From Auanema rhodensis (taxonomy: Eukaryota; Nematoda; Chromadorea; Rhabditida; Rhabditidae), in assembly GCA_964057225.1 (NCBI GenBank), contig OZ059900.1, positions 10,612,501-10,676,500 on the forward strand: a stretch of 64,000 nucleotides of DNA. Direction: 5' to 3'. The notes beneath the pieces were generated by a model. It was given only the letters and a program-made list of their open reading frames with translations, was not told where the DNA came from and did no database searches. Within the stretch, counting starts at the first letter, position 1. Each line of letters opens with the position of its first letter. The translations under genes were made by a program, and so were the position numbers. Shown in pieces: positions 39,536 to 53,657 of the stretch.

Positions 39536-42500
39536 CGAAAAGATTGAGTTAAGATAAAAACTTAATCTTAAAAGCAAATTAATGAACGATATCATAAAGA
39601 ATAATTAAACAACAACAAAGAACGTATTATTCTTTTAATAAACATAAAAGAATGTTTAGTAAATTGCTTTTTCTTCGTATGACAGAAGCACAGAAATAAA
39701 GTGTTTTAACCGAAGAAAGTGAGTTTGAGGAAAAAAAATGCTTTTCGATCTATAAGAAAAATAGGAGGAGTTATCTTCCATTTGTTTAAATCAAATCCCA
39801 GATTATACGTTTGCTGACAAATCAAAAAAAGCACAACAACAGCAGTAAAACATTTAATTTTCAACGCGGTGGCATTAACCTATTATCTAGCTGGATATAC
39901 TTTGCTTAAATCATGTAATTCGTGTAAGAGTAAGACATGCAAACGATATGACGAGATTTCTTTTCAATCTCATAAAATTAAGTGCAAAAATTAAAGCTTC
40001 AAAAGCTGAAGAAAAGATCAATTTTAATTATACAAATGAAATCCAAACTGTTTTAGTAGTTTTACTGGCATAAAAAGTAGAAAAAAAAGAAAAGAAATAA
40101 ATTTATCTGATTATTTGTGTCTGTATGTTTAATACAAAAAAACAGAAGCTGCAAAAAGATTTTATGAGAAAATGGCAACTGAAAAAGAATTAATCCACTC
40201 ATTATATCTATTTTGAAAGTGCATAAAAGCAAGTACTTATGATTCGAGTGATTGTAGAAATGAAGAGGGTTAAAAGAAGAAAAGAGAGAATAGCAGGATG
40301 CTAGTGAGAAGGAGATTGATCGAAAAAGACGAAAGCATGATAGAGACTTAGAGATTGTATTCGTGTGACTTCAAAAGTGCGACAGGAACAAGAAAATATG
40401 TATATAAAACGAGAGAGAAAGAGTGGGGGGTGGAAGGGTGCGGAGCGATAGGAGAGCAATCGAGAGTGAGATAGAAAGAGAAAGAAACGATAGACTGCCT
40501 AAACATGAAATTGAGACCAACTAAGAAAAGGGTCAGAAATTAAAACTAGTCGACAAATAAAATAATTTGATGTAAAATGCACTGAATAAAAATAGGAAGA
40601 AAATGATAAAGATATGTCCAATAAATGGGCTATTGAATATTGAAGGCTCTGTGTAGAACCGTTTTCATTTTTTTGTTGAAATAGAAACAAGAAGCACATT
40701 TTCTAAATAGCTTCAGACCGTTCATTATACTAACTATATATTTTTTCAAATATAATTATATATTGTAAAGTATTTGAAACAATTATACTTTTTATCGATT
40801 ATTTCTATAGTATATCACAAAAAATTTTAACTTTTCATATATACTATTTGAAGAAAACTATATATCCATGATAATAATTATGCGATATATATATATATAT
40901 ATAAATATATTTATACTTTGAAGAAAAAAATAACATTTATTTATGCGCATATTCATATGTATATGCAGCGTAGTTTGGTAGTTTAAATAGATACTGATAT
41001 TAGATTTTATCAGTCTAGCATTTTGATTTATGACTCCAACCAAAACAGTATACCAGATTCATTGAACATATTTTTATTTTATTTTAATGTAGTTAATATA
41101 TGCTTATATATAACTAAAAATATTCTTTAGCTTTGAATTTGAAAAGTATATAGGAAGAAATCAAATGTTTCCTAGAATTAATTAAAAGTTTCTATTAAAT
41201 AGTCAATGAAAATCATGCAAATATGGGAGCAGCATTCTCATGACAACATCTTTCACTATTTTTTAAGTTAGATGTGTTGGAAAAAGTAGAAAAATCAAAG
41301 TTTTACAGTTGAATATGGAGCAAAAAGCTGAAATTTTAAAATAATTTGTTATAATATTCTAGAAATTATTTCATGTATGCTTTGAAATTAAAGTGAATTT
41401 TGAGAAAAACAGTGGCATGTTGACATGAAAGACGCCATTTGATTTATTTTAAAATAAATATTGTGCAGATAAAAAATTAATATAAACAATATATGCTGAA
41501 GGCATTCTAATATTTAATTCATACTGGAGTCCTGACTTTTTTTCAATTACCCTGATTGTTATTGGCATAAATATGTGAAAATATTAGAGAAAACAGCAGA
41601 GTGAAAAGTGAAAAATGTAAGAAACCAAGAGTATTTTTACAGTTCAAACTTACAGCTCCGTGAATATATGTAAAGGAAAATTGCAGATAACAATCAGTTT
41701 ATCAACTTTTATTGCCAGAAGGGTAAATAGAGATAGCAAAATGTAAAACCTGGTAGCCAACATTCTATACATATACATACATGTATATACATATGTGTAT
41801 ACGAGATTGGAGCAATTACAATTAGATTATTTAAAAAAGTTTTAAAAACTCCAAAATATATTCAATAAGTTCTGTTCTTTCTTTCGATTAATGTAATACT
41901 TTTTGGGTACTTTGATAAATTTAAGATGATCTGATCATCTGAGTTACAAAAAAAAGATTGAATGAAGTTGAAGAAATAAAAAAAAAGTGAAAAAAAGGGA
42001 AAGAAACGAACAAAATGTATGAAGACGGAACGAGCTGAATGAAAAAAGGAATGGAACGATGCCGACAAAAAACGTTTTATAGCCTAATAGTTATTCAAAT
42101 AAATGTTTTGTAATATACTTAGTAAAAAACTGGGATCATTAGATATAGGTTTAGAGATTTGTTTTTTTTTTCACAATGAAAAAACGTAACAATAATTAGT
42201 AATTGAAATAAGAAAAAAAGTATAAGTAGCAACAGATGGCACACTGTAAAGCTTTCAAAAAATAAAAGCTTTTATAAGTAAAATATTGAGTAATTAAGAT
42301 AAAACATAGCTGTCGAACTAAATATAAATTATGAAAACAACCTAAAATGGAATTCATATGCTTGAAGAGTATATAATAATTAAGCTATATATATATGTTT
42401 ATTCATGACGTTATCAGAATATGTGTTTGTATATATTGCTATTATTCTAAATTATATGAAATTATTCATATATAACTAACAAAATATCATTTTTTTAAGT

Positions 42501-44172
42501 ATACATCTATTTTTTGATTTTTGAAATCAGAATATCGTGCACATAAACAATTGTTATAAATGGATAACAGTAGTAAAGAAAGCATGCCGTTATATGTGTC
42601 TGGCTCATAAATATTCTGAGTCATATAGGTCTACTATGACGTATAAACTATATATAGATAACGTAATGGTAAGTAGTACCTTCATCAATATGCACAGCTG
42701 GAAGATAATATAAAAAAATTAAAAATAAACATGAAATAAGAAATACATACAATTAAATAATATTTATTTATTTGTATGCTTAGCTATACATATGAATTTA
42801 TGTGTATAGTTTAAAAATATTCAGATCGTAGATATATTGGATTAGATCCAAACGATTTTGCAAGATGAGACATAGAGAGAGGAGCATAGAACGCCAGAAA
42901 AGACAGAACGACAGAGAAAAAGAGTCGAAAAGAGGGAAATGCTAGAGACAGATGACGATCGTGAGCCTTCTCCCTCTTCTGCTACTCCCTCCTCCCTCCC
43001 TCTCTTCTTTCCCTCACTAGGCCATAGCATGCTGAGCTCTCTCTCTGTGCACACCATACACATATATACGCACTCACACACATACACACATACATACACA
43101 CAGACGCACATATAGCAGTACAACCGAGGACGAAGACGGCGAAGAGGTCATCCGTAATATGAGAGACTATGTCACTTAAAGAGGGCAGAGATGATTGTTG
43201 ACACGCATCTGGACTAAATAACGTAAAAAGTACGGAGAGCAAACTGACATAAAGAGTTGGTCAGAGATGCAGAGGACTTGAGAGGCTAGTCGTCCTCTAC
43301 CAGCCTCACCCGCCCATAGTCACAACCGACCAACCGACCGACCAGGCTAAGCGACCCCTTCGTCGGTTTTCGCTCTCTCGTAACCTCCACTATCTTTGCA
43401 TCTGCGCAAATACAACTGGAGTTATAGAAAAAGAGTATGGGGGCTAAGTTAAAGTTGAGAGAATTAGAGATTTAAATTGAGGGAAAATAATAATGAAATA
43501 TTGCGGAAGTTGAAGTAATCAGACGACGAAAGAAGAAAGGATAAACAGGGACGTAGATATACTGACAGAAAAGGGGTGCAAGAGGTTAGAAGTGGTAAGA
43601 GTTGTCCTAGTAAAAACATATAATTTTGAGAAAGTGGCCGAGTGAAATAAGAAAATAATGTATCCAATAAGCAAGAACTCCGAATATGTCATAAAGAGGA
43701 TGTTAGTAAAACAATGAGGCAAAATATAACAAATTGCAACATTAAATGAAGATTTGCATCCAATCAACTTCAGGAGAATAACGACAAAAATGAAAATTTG
43801 GAAAAATCTTTTAGAGAAAACTCGTACTACAAATTTTTAACAATGATGTCGTTTTCTTAATTCAAAAAATATGGAATAAACGCGGACGGTACGAGCGCGT
43901 GCTGCTGCGTGTGGTCTGATGACAACACGGACCCTGAGCACTGCTGATGCTCACGGACCGCACACCACACACACACACACATACACTTGTTGTCTCTTTC
44001 TCTCGCTCTTTCTCCCTTTTCTCGTTTCTTATGACGTTCTCTTCCAACTTTCTTACGTAGTTTTACCAGCTTTCTTCTTTTTTCCTCTTTTCTTTCTCTC
44101 TTTATCTTGAATTTTTTTTTTGATATCCAGTGTAGTTTTCAGAACAGCTACCAAATATTTCATTTTTTCCAG
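39536..44172. other. gene-poor region upstream of ldb-1, with GC-richer patch
   Basis: Mostly A/T-rich with purine-rich + strand and no recognisable exon. From about 42950 to 43400 and again near 43880-43970 the base content is visibly more GC-rich, with direct CCGAC/CCAAC units near 43326-43345 and CA repeats. This is a candidate promoter region, for ldb-1 (-) or for a + strand transcript that includes the exon at 44173. Confidence 0.4.
43048..43112. repeat. CA-rich microsatellite
   Basis: Imperfect CACA/CATA repeat adjoining the GC-richer patch. Confidence 0.85.
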
Positions 44173-44294
44173 TGATACTACAAAAAATGAACCGGATGAA
44201 GCACAATTTACGGACCAATCTTATTCTTGCCGTGAGCTGTGTAGCTTTCAACTATAAACGCATCGATGATAGTTTACGTATCATCGCTCGTGTG
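44173..44294 (+). CDS. isolated candidate exon, protein not recognised
   Basis: A pyrimidine-rich acceptor (TTTTTTCCAG, ending 44172) and a consensus donor (GTAAGT at 44295) bound 122 bases. From ATG 44187 it reads 36 codons in phase 0, including LRTNLILAVSCVAFNYKR and IDDSLRIIARV; the frame is also open upstream to the acceptor, so it may be an internal exon. The composition is balanced, unlike the low-complexity open stretches around it, and GC-richer sequence lies just upstream. It could be a first exon with a short hydrophobic segment. I could not find a following exon within the window, so the gene may continue across a very long intron or the exon may be spurious. Confidence 0.35.
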
Positions 44295-45868
44295 GTAAGT
44301 GGGTTTCCCGTGCTACTTCAATAGTGCTTGGTTGATTTTTAATATCTTATCCAAAACAAGTGCAAGACAAAGCGAATATAAAAATGTGGGAGAAATGCGA
44401 TAATAATCAAGTTAATATAATAACGAGAATACGGAGTGATGCAAATCAAATATTTTTATAGAAATCGGTTAACAATTTCGTATAAAATGTTAAAAGATTA
44501 TAGTTAAATAAATATATAAATATAGTTAACGTATATAATTACAAGGTCTTAAATTGAATTATATGAATTTGAAATAAATATATAGTAGTTTTAATAATAC
44601 ACAGTTGTGACAGAAGCAAAATACATATATTTAAAACAAAGAAAAAAGATATATATATATATATGGTAAATCTTATTCTTTTAGATATATTACGTTACGT
44701 ATATATCACCAATACCTTTTATAATACCGTTGAAAAACATTTTCAGTTTCTGATAAAATCAACATGTGGGCCGCTAAAAGAGGTCATGAATTCGTACGCA
44801 TGTGTGTGTATGTATGTATGTCTATAGATGTATGTATACGTATGAAAAGAGGCGATAGAAGGGTGGGGATGGAGAGGGGTTGATTGAACAAAGTGAGATA
44901 GAAAGAATGAGATTGAGAGATGATTGGTCAAAGAAAAAAGAGGGGGGTGCGCAACAGGACAGGACTCGAGATGGTTAGATGACTAGAAAAGGGGAAAAGA
45001 TAATGATGAGCGAGTTGTCCGGTTAAATACATACTTACACAATCCAGTATAAGGCAATGATGGCAAATTGACAGTTTGCTATGTGAAAGGGGCTCAGAGA
45101 AGCAACTTAATTTTGTATGGTTTCCGGTTACTATTCCTCACCGAAAAAGCTTTAAGAACAAATAAAAAACGCATAAAAACTAATATTCAGTTCGAGAATT
45201 AATGTTCCGTTTCTGAAACCAAAGGCAAAGGATATTAAAGCTGGTACTGCTGGTACCAAACCATTTTTGCTGTTTTTCGTTCGATGTCCTCTCACAAGCA
45301 TCCTTCGGAATAGCCTGTTGTCTCTAATACAATTGGATTAATGAGTTCCATTCAATAACATATTCAATAGCATCATAACAATTAAATATAAATTGTTTAG
45401 CTTTAGGATAACGAAGCCAAATATGGCAGAATGCCGAAAAGAATACAAAGTCAATGAATTGGATGAAATGAATGTTACAAAATAGAAGTCGTGATGCTAC
45501 AGCTATTAACTAACTCATGAATAGTGACAGGGGTCAAGTTTTTTTAAAATCAAGACTAAAAGTTGTGACTTACTCATATAAAACAATGTAATCAAAAGGC
45601 TTTGACATGCCGGTTTCGATGGTAAATAATGTACTGAGTGTGAGAGTGGAAACAAACATAAGTTATAAAAAAAATGTTTTAAGTTAATTATTGCTTTGTA
45701 TGAAGCTTCTATTTAAATTAAACTAATATAATATTTTGAGTATGAATTATGTTTAGAAGTGATAAAATTAGTTTAGTTTGTCTATTTTAATGACGAATTT
45801 GGTTTCAAATATAGATGAGGAATTAAAATAGATGCTCAATGAGATTCATGGAATTTTAAAATGATACT

Positions 45869-45887
45869 TACACATACACATACACAT

Positions 45888-45949
<62 letters not shown>
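45869..45949. repeat. compound CACATA/TA microsatellite
   Basis: CACATACA units grading into about 27 TA units. Confidence 0.95.
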
Positions 45950-45952
<3 letters not shown>

Positions 45953-48900
45953 TTAGTGTATGTATCTACAAATTCTAACTAAAGCAAAGCTTTGTAGCTG
46001 TGCACGATGCTCATATGTGACCAAACGACAAGAAGGATTGACGTTGATTTGATTATTCGCTTAGAGGAGAAGAGAAAAATTATAAAAAAAGGAAAATGAG
46101 AACGAACAAAATTGAGAAGCGCGTGTGAAGACGTGAATATCCCGCAGTCTAGAAGACAATGTTTGAAAAAGACTGTTACTTCGTTAAGTTTTTTAGAGTT
46201 CCATAAGGCATCAATGAGAACAGCAAAGAACATAAAAAGAAGAGAGAGAGAGAAATGTAATTTTTAGTATAGTCAAAGAAAACATTAGCACTACTTCGAA
46301 GAACAAAAATTTTAAAAATTATAAAACATATAATTATTTAAAAATTGCTGCTATCAAGCAAGATGTATCCACGGACATTTTTTATTTCAAATCCTAATAT
46401 ATGAAAATTCATACGTCCAAGATAATAAAATATTAGCCGGATTCGCATACGCTTAGACACACACACACATACATCATCTATACATGTAACTTGAAGTTTG
46501 GACGAGGTGGTAAGATACAATAAAGAATTAGAAACAAAGACAGAGCGAATGAAACAACAAAAAAAGCTTCAGAAATAGCGTAATGAAGAACGAAATCACG
46601 TTGAAAAGAAAGAAAAAGCTAGTGATCAAGGTATACATTGATCCAAAATAAAAGAAAGAAAGAATAAGATTAAGCGAGAGCTTTAAATTGATATTGTCGA
46701 AAAATTGAATATCTTATAAGTTTTTAACCAGAAAATGAACTTGATGTTGCAGGTGATGAACCTGGCTAGAGCGCAAAGAACAATAACTGGACGACGGAAG
46801 AATGAACAAATGAAGTCGATGACGAAGAAAAGGGGGGGGGGTGATTTTCGCAAAATTGAAATTAATTCAGTATATACGATAGATAATAGAATAAAGACAA
46901 TGACAACTGGGCCTTCTTCTCTATGCAAGTGGTGAAAAGATTACAATATGACCAGTTGCATCTTCGGTATGTTGACTATAGAAATTATTATTCATATGAG
47001 AGGACAAGAAAAAGAAAATCTGAAGAAAGAGGATTCTCTCAAAAACATTGAGCTTTAGGGCTTTGACTACTTGTATATAGCAGCAGTTGCTTTGGGCTAT
47101 ACCTTTTATCTTAGAGTAGCATGTACATTTTGAAGATATGTCTAATAGCCAAGCTATACATTTGGACAATAAAACAAGAAATAGTTGATAAAGATTTCTC
47201 AGGTTCTGCTTGCAAATAATTAATTACATAATTTTGAAAAAATGATTGAATTCAGATGATTGTAGTTAGGTGAATAGATAGTGTTCTTAGAGAGCAATGT
47301 AAAAAGACTAACCATCTGTCACTGTATTAGTCTAATCAGCTGCAGGACGGGGGAATATCAAAAGTAGCTAGCGGTCACATTGTAGATCAAAACGCAAAAA
47401 CAAAATAATATTTTTTTCCCATATTTTTTACAAATATTTTTTGAAACTGGTATGCACTTCTTGATTGAATTTTCATAAGTTTTGAAAATTTTGTTAGTTT
47501 TCTTCGTAAATAAAAATCTCGGACAACTACTCGGAAAACTTTAATGATTTTTCAGAATTATTTTGAAGAAAATTCATAAATAACAGCATTTCTTGAAAGA
47601 GGCAGAGATAGGCAGAAACAGCAGAGGAAATGAATTGAAGTGAAATTAACATGTATAATAGAAAACAAGCTGAAGGAAAACAAGCCAAATTCAAAATAAA
47701 TAATATTTTCTTTACTTTGATACAGAAGCATACTCATAATTATCAATATTTAACTATATAGTTAATTAGTATTAATAAAATGAACTGTGATTCACAAAAC
47801 AAAAAAGTATATGGAATAGTAAATTATTCTGATATATAATATTTCATCTCGATATTTCAAACGACATTTCTGCTGTTACACTGACAGTACAGTCGTAGTC
47901 TGTCAATTGATATATGAATATTTCAAGATGATATAAAGAAATATGAAAAAGAAAAATGAGAAAAAAAAGGACAGATTGCAACGACCAGATGTTGTTGAAT
48001 GGTAATTTTGCTCATAACATCTACTATATAATAAAGGTAATCGATATTTAAAATCGTAAAGATTATATTTATAGAAAATTGAAAAAGCTAAATATTGATA
48101 ATAAGATTTGTTGAAATCTGATTTTATTTTCATTTTTATTTTTATTTGTTATGAAAACAATCGATTTTATAATTGTTTCTAAAAATATATGTAAATATAG
48201 GTTCTTGTTTGAAAAAAAAGTAAATTTTATATAATCGTTCCGTACTGATATTATATGAGAGTGAGGCTAAATAAGCACGTAAATTTAGAAATTGAAATAA
48301 AGTCTTATTGGGCATTGCAATATATAGCATTAAGGTCACACAAGCCTCTAATCGATCTGACAGCATACAGGATAGAGAGGGAGAGCAAGGAGATAGAAAC
48401 AAAAGAGGAAAATGGAACGGATTAAGAGCGATGGCTAGGTTATTGCACACCTTTTTTTTAGCACCATGGCCTCTTCCTAATGTATACAGATAAATGCAAA
48501 TTTTGTTGGCAACATATGGCGGAATCGTAAAGACAAGATTGTTATTAAAGAAAGGAGGTCAAACGCCCATACGGCAATAATCTGCTCACCGATGAATAAC
48601 CTCGGAGCAAGCTAGACAGGAAAGGGCAGAGTCAAAGAGGAACGAGGCCAGTAATAACCAAGGAAAATAGGATAAGATTTAAAGAGAATTAGACAGTTAG
48701 ACCGTTAGGCCCATTACAAGTACTCGTAATAGTATACAGATGAGATGGAAAAAGTGTACAAATGTATAGAAAGATAATGTATGACATTACATTAGTTTTG
48801 ACAAAATTTTACATAAGTTTCCTCACTTCCAATTAAATGTTTTGTTCATTTTTTGTATCAACATGACAATCAAAGTGAGTATATATAAGATGTTGGATAT

Positions 48901-50403
48901 AGGTATATAAGTTTTAAAGTTTTGAAAACTTATCAGATTACATATGTGTAATCATAATGTAACAATATAATAAGCATTTTCTCCAATGTATTTGACTTAT
49001 ACATGGTCAAAGGTCACGCTATTAAAGAAAAAAGAAAGCGGTAATTTTTTAAATACATAATATTATGAGAACTTTCAAAATTTTGTTCATCGAATATTAC
49101 CTTACTACTTGAATTTCATCTCTTTTTTTTTGCTCTTTGGCTCAAAAGCTCCTAATCAATATTTATGATACTATATGTACATATAGTATATAAATACAAT
49201 ATTAAACACTTCGACAAGTTTGTTTGTCTAAAGAATCAAAACGCAAAGCAGTATATGATGATAATCTACATTAGGGAGCAAACGTGTCACAAGAAAAGAC
49301 ATGAACAACTATTTCTAATTTTAAGGTTTGAACGCAAAAAATATTAAAATCTTTAAAGAGTGAGATTATAAGTTTCTTCGGTGCTACGAAAAAAATGATA
49401 AATAGTTTGATTTTTGAGAGAATCAATAGATAAAAATGTGCTATAGTACTGTTCTGTCGATGAAATGCAACTGACAAGATCGTTTATGAAAATAGGTAGC
49501 ATGAGATACAAAAAAACTACAAATAAAAACGCTTGAACGGTTAAAAGTGGTTTACAAATGAAGGAGACGGAGTTGACGGAGTTGATGACAAGAAACAAGG
49601 TGGATTTGGAAGTCAGTGAAAAGCGCGCAAGAAAGAGAAAATCCTCAAATTAATACTGAAAAAAGTGTTAAGAAATAAATATTAACTAAAAATACAACAA
49701 GAAAAAACTCGTGCTTGAGGGTGAACAGAGAAAATGAAAAATACAAATAATGAGCAGAAGACACAAAATGAACATCATGTGTCAACAAAATGCAACGGAA
49801 GCGTTCTAAAAAGGTAAAGTGTTCACATAACATGAAATATAGCTGATGACTAACTTATCTCTCACATTTGCAACTTTTCTCGCCTCTCCCCTCTTGCTAA
49901 TGTGCTCATTTGCTATATTTTTTCATTTTACCGTACATATAATGGATAAGAAAAACGAAACTTTCATAGTACTCATCTAGTACAGAACTTAGAGCCTGAA
50001 GATAATCAAATTTATAATTTGTCCATTGTTAACCAAAATAGTATATAATAAAATACTAAAGTATTGTATATGAAAGAAAGTAAAAAGCCAACATTAATTT
50101 TTATAAATGAAAAAATATCGTATTTTATTGGATTAATATGAAAAATTGAATAATAAACGATGAGTATGAGTTGTTGGACGAAAACAATTCACGTTTGAAG
50201 TCGTAACGCTTCAATTCAATAAGCAACAAGGGAGTCACTAGTCATGTTAACAAAATAAATAAGATTTTAATTTAATTTGCTTCATCGTTTACGTTTTTGA
50301 TGATTTTGATACACTATTATGAATTTTTTGTATTATATTGTATAAATGCAAATGTAAGTATGAATGAAAAATATTTAGGATATTATATATATATATAGTA
50401 AGT

Positions 50404-50435
50404 AATGATGCTGTTATATATGAATCAGCATCATT
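50404..50435. repeat. inverted repeat, 10 bp arms and 12 base loop
   Basis: AATGATGCTG at 50404-50413 pairs exactly with CAGCATCATT at 50426-50435. With a one-base bulge the stem extends to about 13-14 pairs. It is shorter than a usual pre-miRNA stem. Confidence 0.8.
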
Positions 50436-51057
50436 TACTCATTAGATGAAATATAAGTGATGACGCAGTTACTGAATATTGCCAAGGTTTTGTACTAAAA
50501 AGAAAAGAAGAAATTCCTCTATCAATATGAATTCGCTTGACTATTAGCAGATTTAGCTATGCTTTAGTTGAGCTGAATAATTTGTTCGAAATAATTGATG
50601 AGTATGTGAAGAAACTGAAATCAGAAATGAAGGTCATGAGATTTCAGAAGAGAGGGATAGTTAAAACAAAAAACTAAACTGAAAAAAATGAGAATATGAA
50701 CAAAAGAACTAATTGTATTCGTTTTATAGCAATTCTTCTTCTTATTACCGTTGGTTTTGCAATCATCATGTTTGTGTATTGTTGAAGATTATGGAAACGT
50801 ATGGATTTTCTATCCATCATCATCATCCTCATCTTTCTTCTCGTCGCTTTCTCGATACAAGCTGTTTGTCACAAAATGAATATGGAACATATGCTCTCAT
50901 ATAGCATACATCTATTTCAGCTGGATATAGCTGGCTGGGCCTAACAGAATAGCACAGCCGGTCAACACTATGTTCCTTTCTCTGCCTATTGGTCTCTTAA
51001 TCCATAGTTTTCTGTCTGCCCATTCTCTATTTCTATCTATTTCTCTGTTTCTATTCC

Positions 51058-51098
51058 CCTCTCTCCCCCCCCCTCTCTCTCTCTCTCTCCCTCTCCCC

Positions 51099-51154
<56 letters not shown>
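51058..51154. repeat. CT microsatellite
   Basis: Nearly 100 bases of CT with C-rich interruptions (CCCCCCCCC near 51065). It produces the artefactual Leu-Ser open reading frame at 50970-51188. Confidence 0.95.
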
Positions 51155-51157
<3 letters not shown>

Positions 51158-53486
51158 AGTCAGCCTTATATATCAATGCCAATTCTGAGAACTAATGGCT
51201 ATAGTAGAGGATAGCAAACGAATGCTGAAAGAAGAGAGCATAAGATAAAATTTTTTTTGTTTCAAATTTACTTCAGGGTCGGAGACAATTGCAAATTTGA
51301 AACGATAAAATTAACATACATTTTTGAGAGAGGGACAGTGTCAAGGTCATCATTGTCCTCATGAAACTAACCAAAGCATAAATAAAAATAAATGATTCAG
51401 TAGGAAAGTAATGGTTATGAGTGCGATAAAAGTTAAAAAAAAGTCATTTCAAAACTACTACTATCTTTCACAGCGATACGAAAACATATTGAACTGGTCC
51501 GCTCATTTGAAAGAAATTAGAAAAAACGAAACAATAATTTTGAAAACTAGAAAGGCAAAGTTCAATGTGGAAATCGACAACACGAAGACAACAACGTAGA
51601 ACAACGACTTACTTTGAATTCGAATCAAGCGGCAAAACAGTATTGTGTTAATGACTAGAATAACGAAAAAGTTGATTAAAAATTCAAACTCATTTTAGTG
51701 TGTCTGCATTTGTTTATTATACTAAAATTCTGCTGATCAGAATTTTGAAAAATCATATAGCTTTTTTTAAATTCCACCTTTTCTCCAGATAATTTACATA
51801 TATTTTGCTTTATAACTTTATGATTAAACCATTAAACCGATATTCATATATAAATGGTTAATAGTGGGTTGTAATATCAACAAAAATTTTAATAAAATGA
51901 ATGGTAAGCGGAAAATCTAAGAAGGATTAAAGCATATCAAGATTTAGAGGAATAATTAGATGACAGCATATGGTCATATCATAAAATTGAAAATCAGACA
52001 AGCACATAAGGGGCCAACGATATATCATTAACCTCTTCCTGATTTTATGTGTCTCTCGATCGTTAATTAATGATAATCGATTAATTATGAATCTTTTCAC
52101 CTTAGTTCTGCATTTATTACAGCATGAGCAAACATGAATATAAATAATTTTTTTATAAAATGCGTTTCATCTATGATTTAAGAAAAATACTCAAATCATT
52201 AACAATATAAGTGTTCACAAGCAATTGAGCAATTATTGATACACATAGTATACATATTCATTCTATAAATTTCCACCTTGTAATTTGAGGGTCTTAATAG
52301 TTTCACTGAATGTGCAGCGGAGTTTTCTGTTGCAAACTTTTCATGCAGAAATTGTAGTAGAAATTACATCAAGAATAGCATATGAACGTATTGAATTGGA
52401 CATAAATTAAAGGAAAGGGATTCAAAGCTAATAGCTGTAAATATAATATTACATAGTAAATATTCTTCTGTTTACGTATTTAAATCTTGAAGTAATTGAG
52501 ATATATTTAGTTTTAACTGTTTCCTTTGTGTGAATTCCAATTCCTCATGCACAATTGGATGAGTGAAATCAGTGAGGGAACCTTTGAATAGAAAATATTC
52601 AGCTTTTCTGATACACAAAACGTCAATAAATAGCTTATTTGTGCTTTTTCATGTTATTACATTCACCTTTGTTTCTTATTTCATTTTTTAATTAATTGTA
52701 TCGAGTATATTATGAAAAAAAAGAAAATTTGACTATATGTTTCTATATTCATAAAATCAATAAAAACTGTAAGAGGGAAATAAAGATAGTTCAGAGGATA
52801 AGATAGTTTAAATGAGACAAACATAGGGAATTAGAGAAGAGTGAGGGTAGGATGAAGTAGATAGTTATGAATGGGAGAGATGAGAAATGGTATTGCAATA
52901 ACCTTGAGAATATTCAATTCATTTTCTTGTTTCTTCATATCTCATCTAAGATGTGTATCGCTTGTAATGTACTTTTCTCAAGAAAGTGAACTTGAAGGTT
53001 GAATACACAACTATGTATAGCAATTAATCCTAAAATTGGTATTGTCTGACAATATTTCTGTTACAATCTAGTAGAACTTCAAAATTAAGCTCATATTTTT
53101 CTTATTATGCATTGTATATGATCGCTTTTCTTTCGTTTATAAAGAAAAACAATATGCTAGAATTGCATCAAACTCTGATTTTTAGATTTTATAAATAGCT
53201 TTAGAATGAAAAAGCTTCAACTTCAATTTTCTTCTTAATCCTTTCACGACTATATGTATATTCATTTTCAGTTTAATTATTCTATCAATTGTCTTCGATT
53301 CGTTCTAATTAAACAAGGATGAAAGAAAACAACAGAATAAGAACAAGAGAGAAAGAGAAAGAGACAGAGAGGAAGAAACTTACAATGAACAAGCTATCTC
53401 GTTAATAACATTGAAATTTTAATTATAAATAATCATATTAACTGCCAGTCATACTGTAGCGATGACAACTAGAAAAAAGACTAAAG

Positions 53487-53492
53487 TTTATT
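53487..53492 (-). terminator. possible polyadenylation signal
   Basis: AATAAA on the - strand, about 165 bases past the stop codon of the cysteine-rich secreted protein gene. Confidence 0.5.
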
Positions 53493-53657
53493 CAAATGAA
53501 TGACAACGATATTTCTAATTCAGTACCCATTGTCTCATGATAGAGTTGAAAGAAAGATATAAATATGATTTGGTTATTTGAGCGATTGCTTCTACGAATA
53601 TAAAACTGCTTTATTAATGTCATATTTACATTGTATAGATCTTCATCGAAATTCATT

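Larger units (their letters stand above)
44295..53657. other. 9.4 kb gene-poor region
   Basis: No convincing exon on either strand. The + strand is purine-rich over much of 44.8-50 kb. Contents: CA/TA compound tract at 45869-45949, a run of ten G at 46832-46841, a 10 bp-arm hairpin at 50404-50435, a long CT tract at 51058-51154, and a possible - strand AATAAA for the downstream gene (TTTATT at 53487-53492). Confidence 0.5.

Noticed and set aside
38961-39552. Three + strand frames rich in Val/Ala, Met/Trp and Asp/Ala
   Set aside because: They are antisense shadows of the His/Pro/Gln-coding first exon of ldb-1.
50970-51188. Leu-Ser repeat protein on the + strand
   Set aside because: Translation of the CT microsatellite at 51058-51154.
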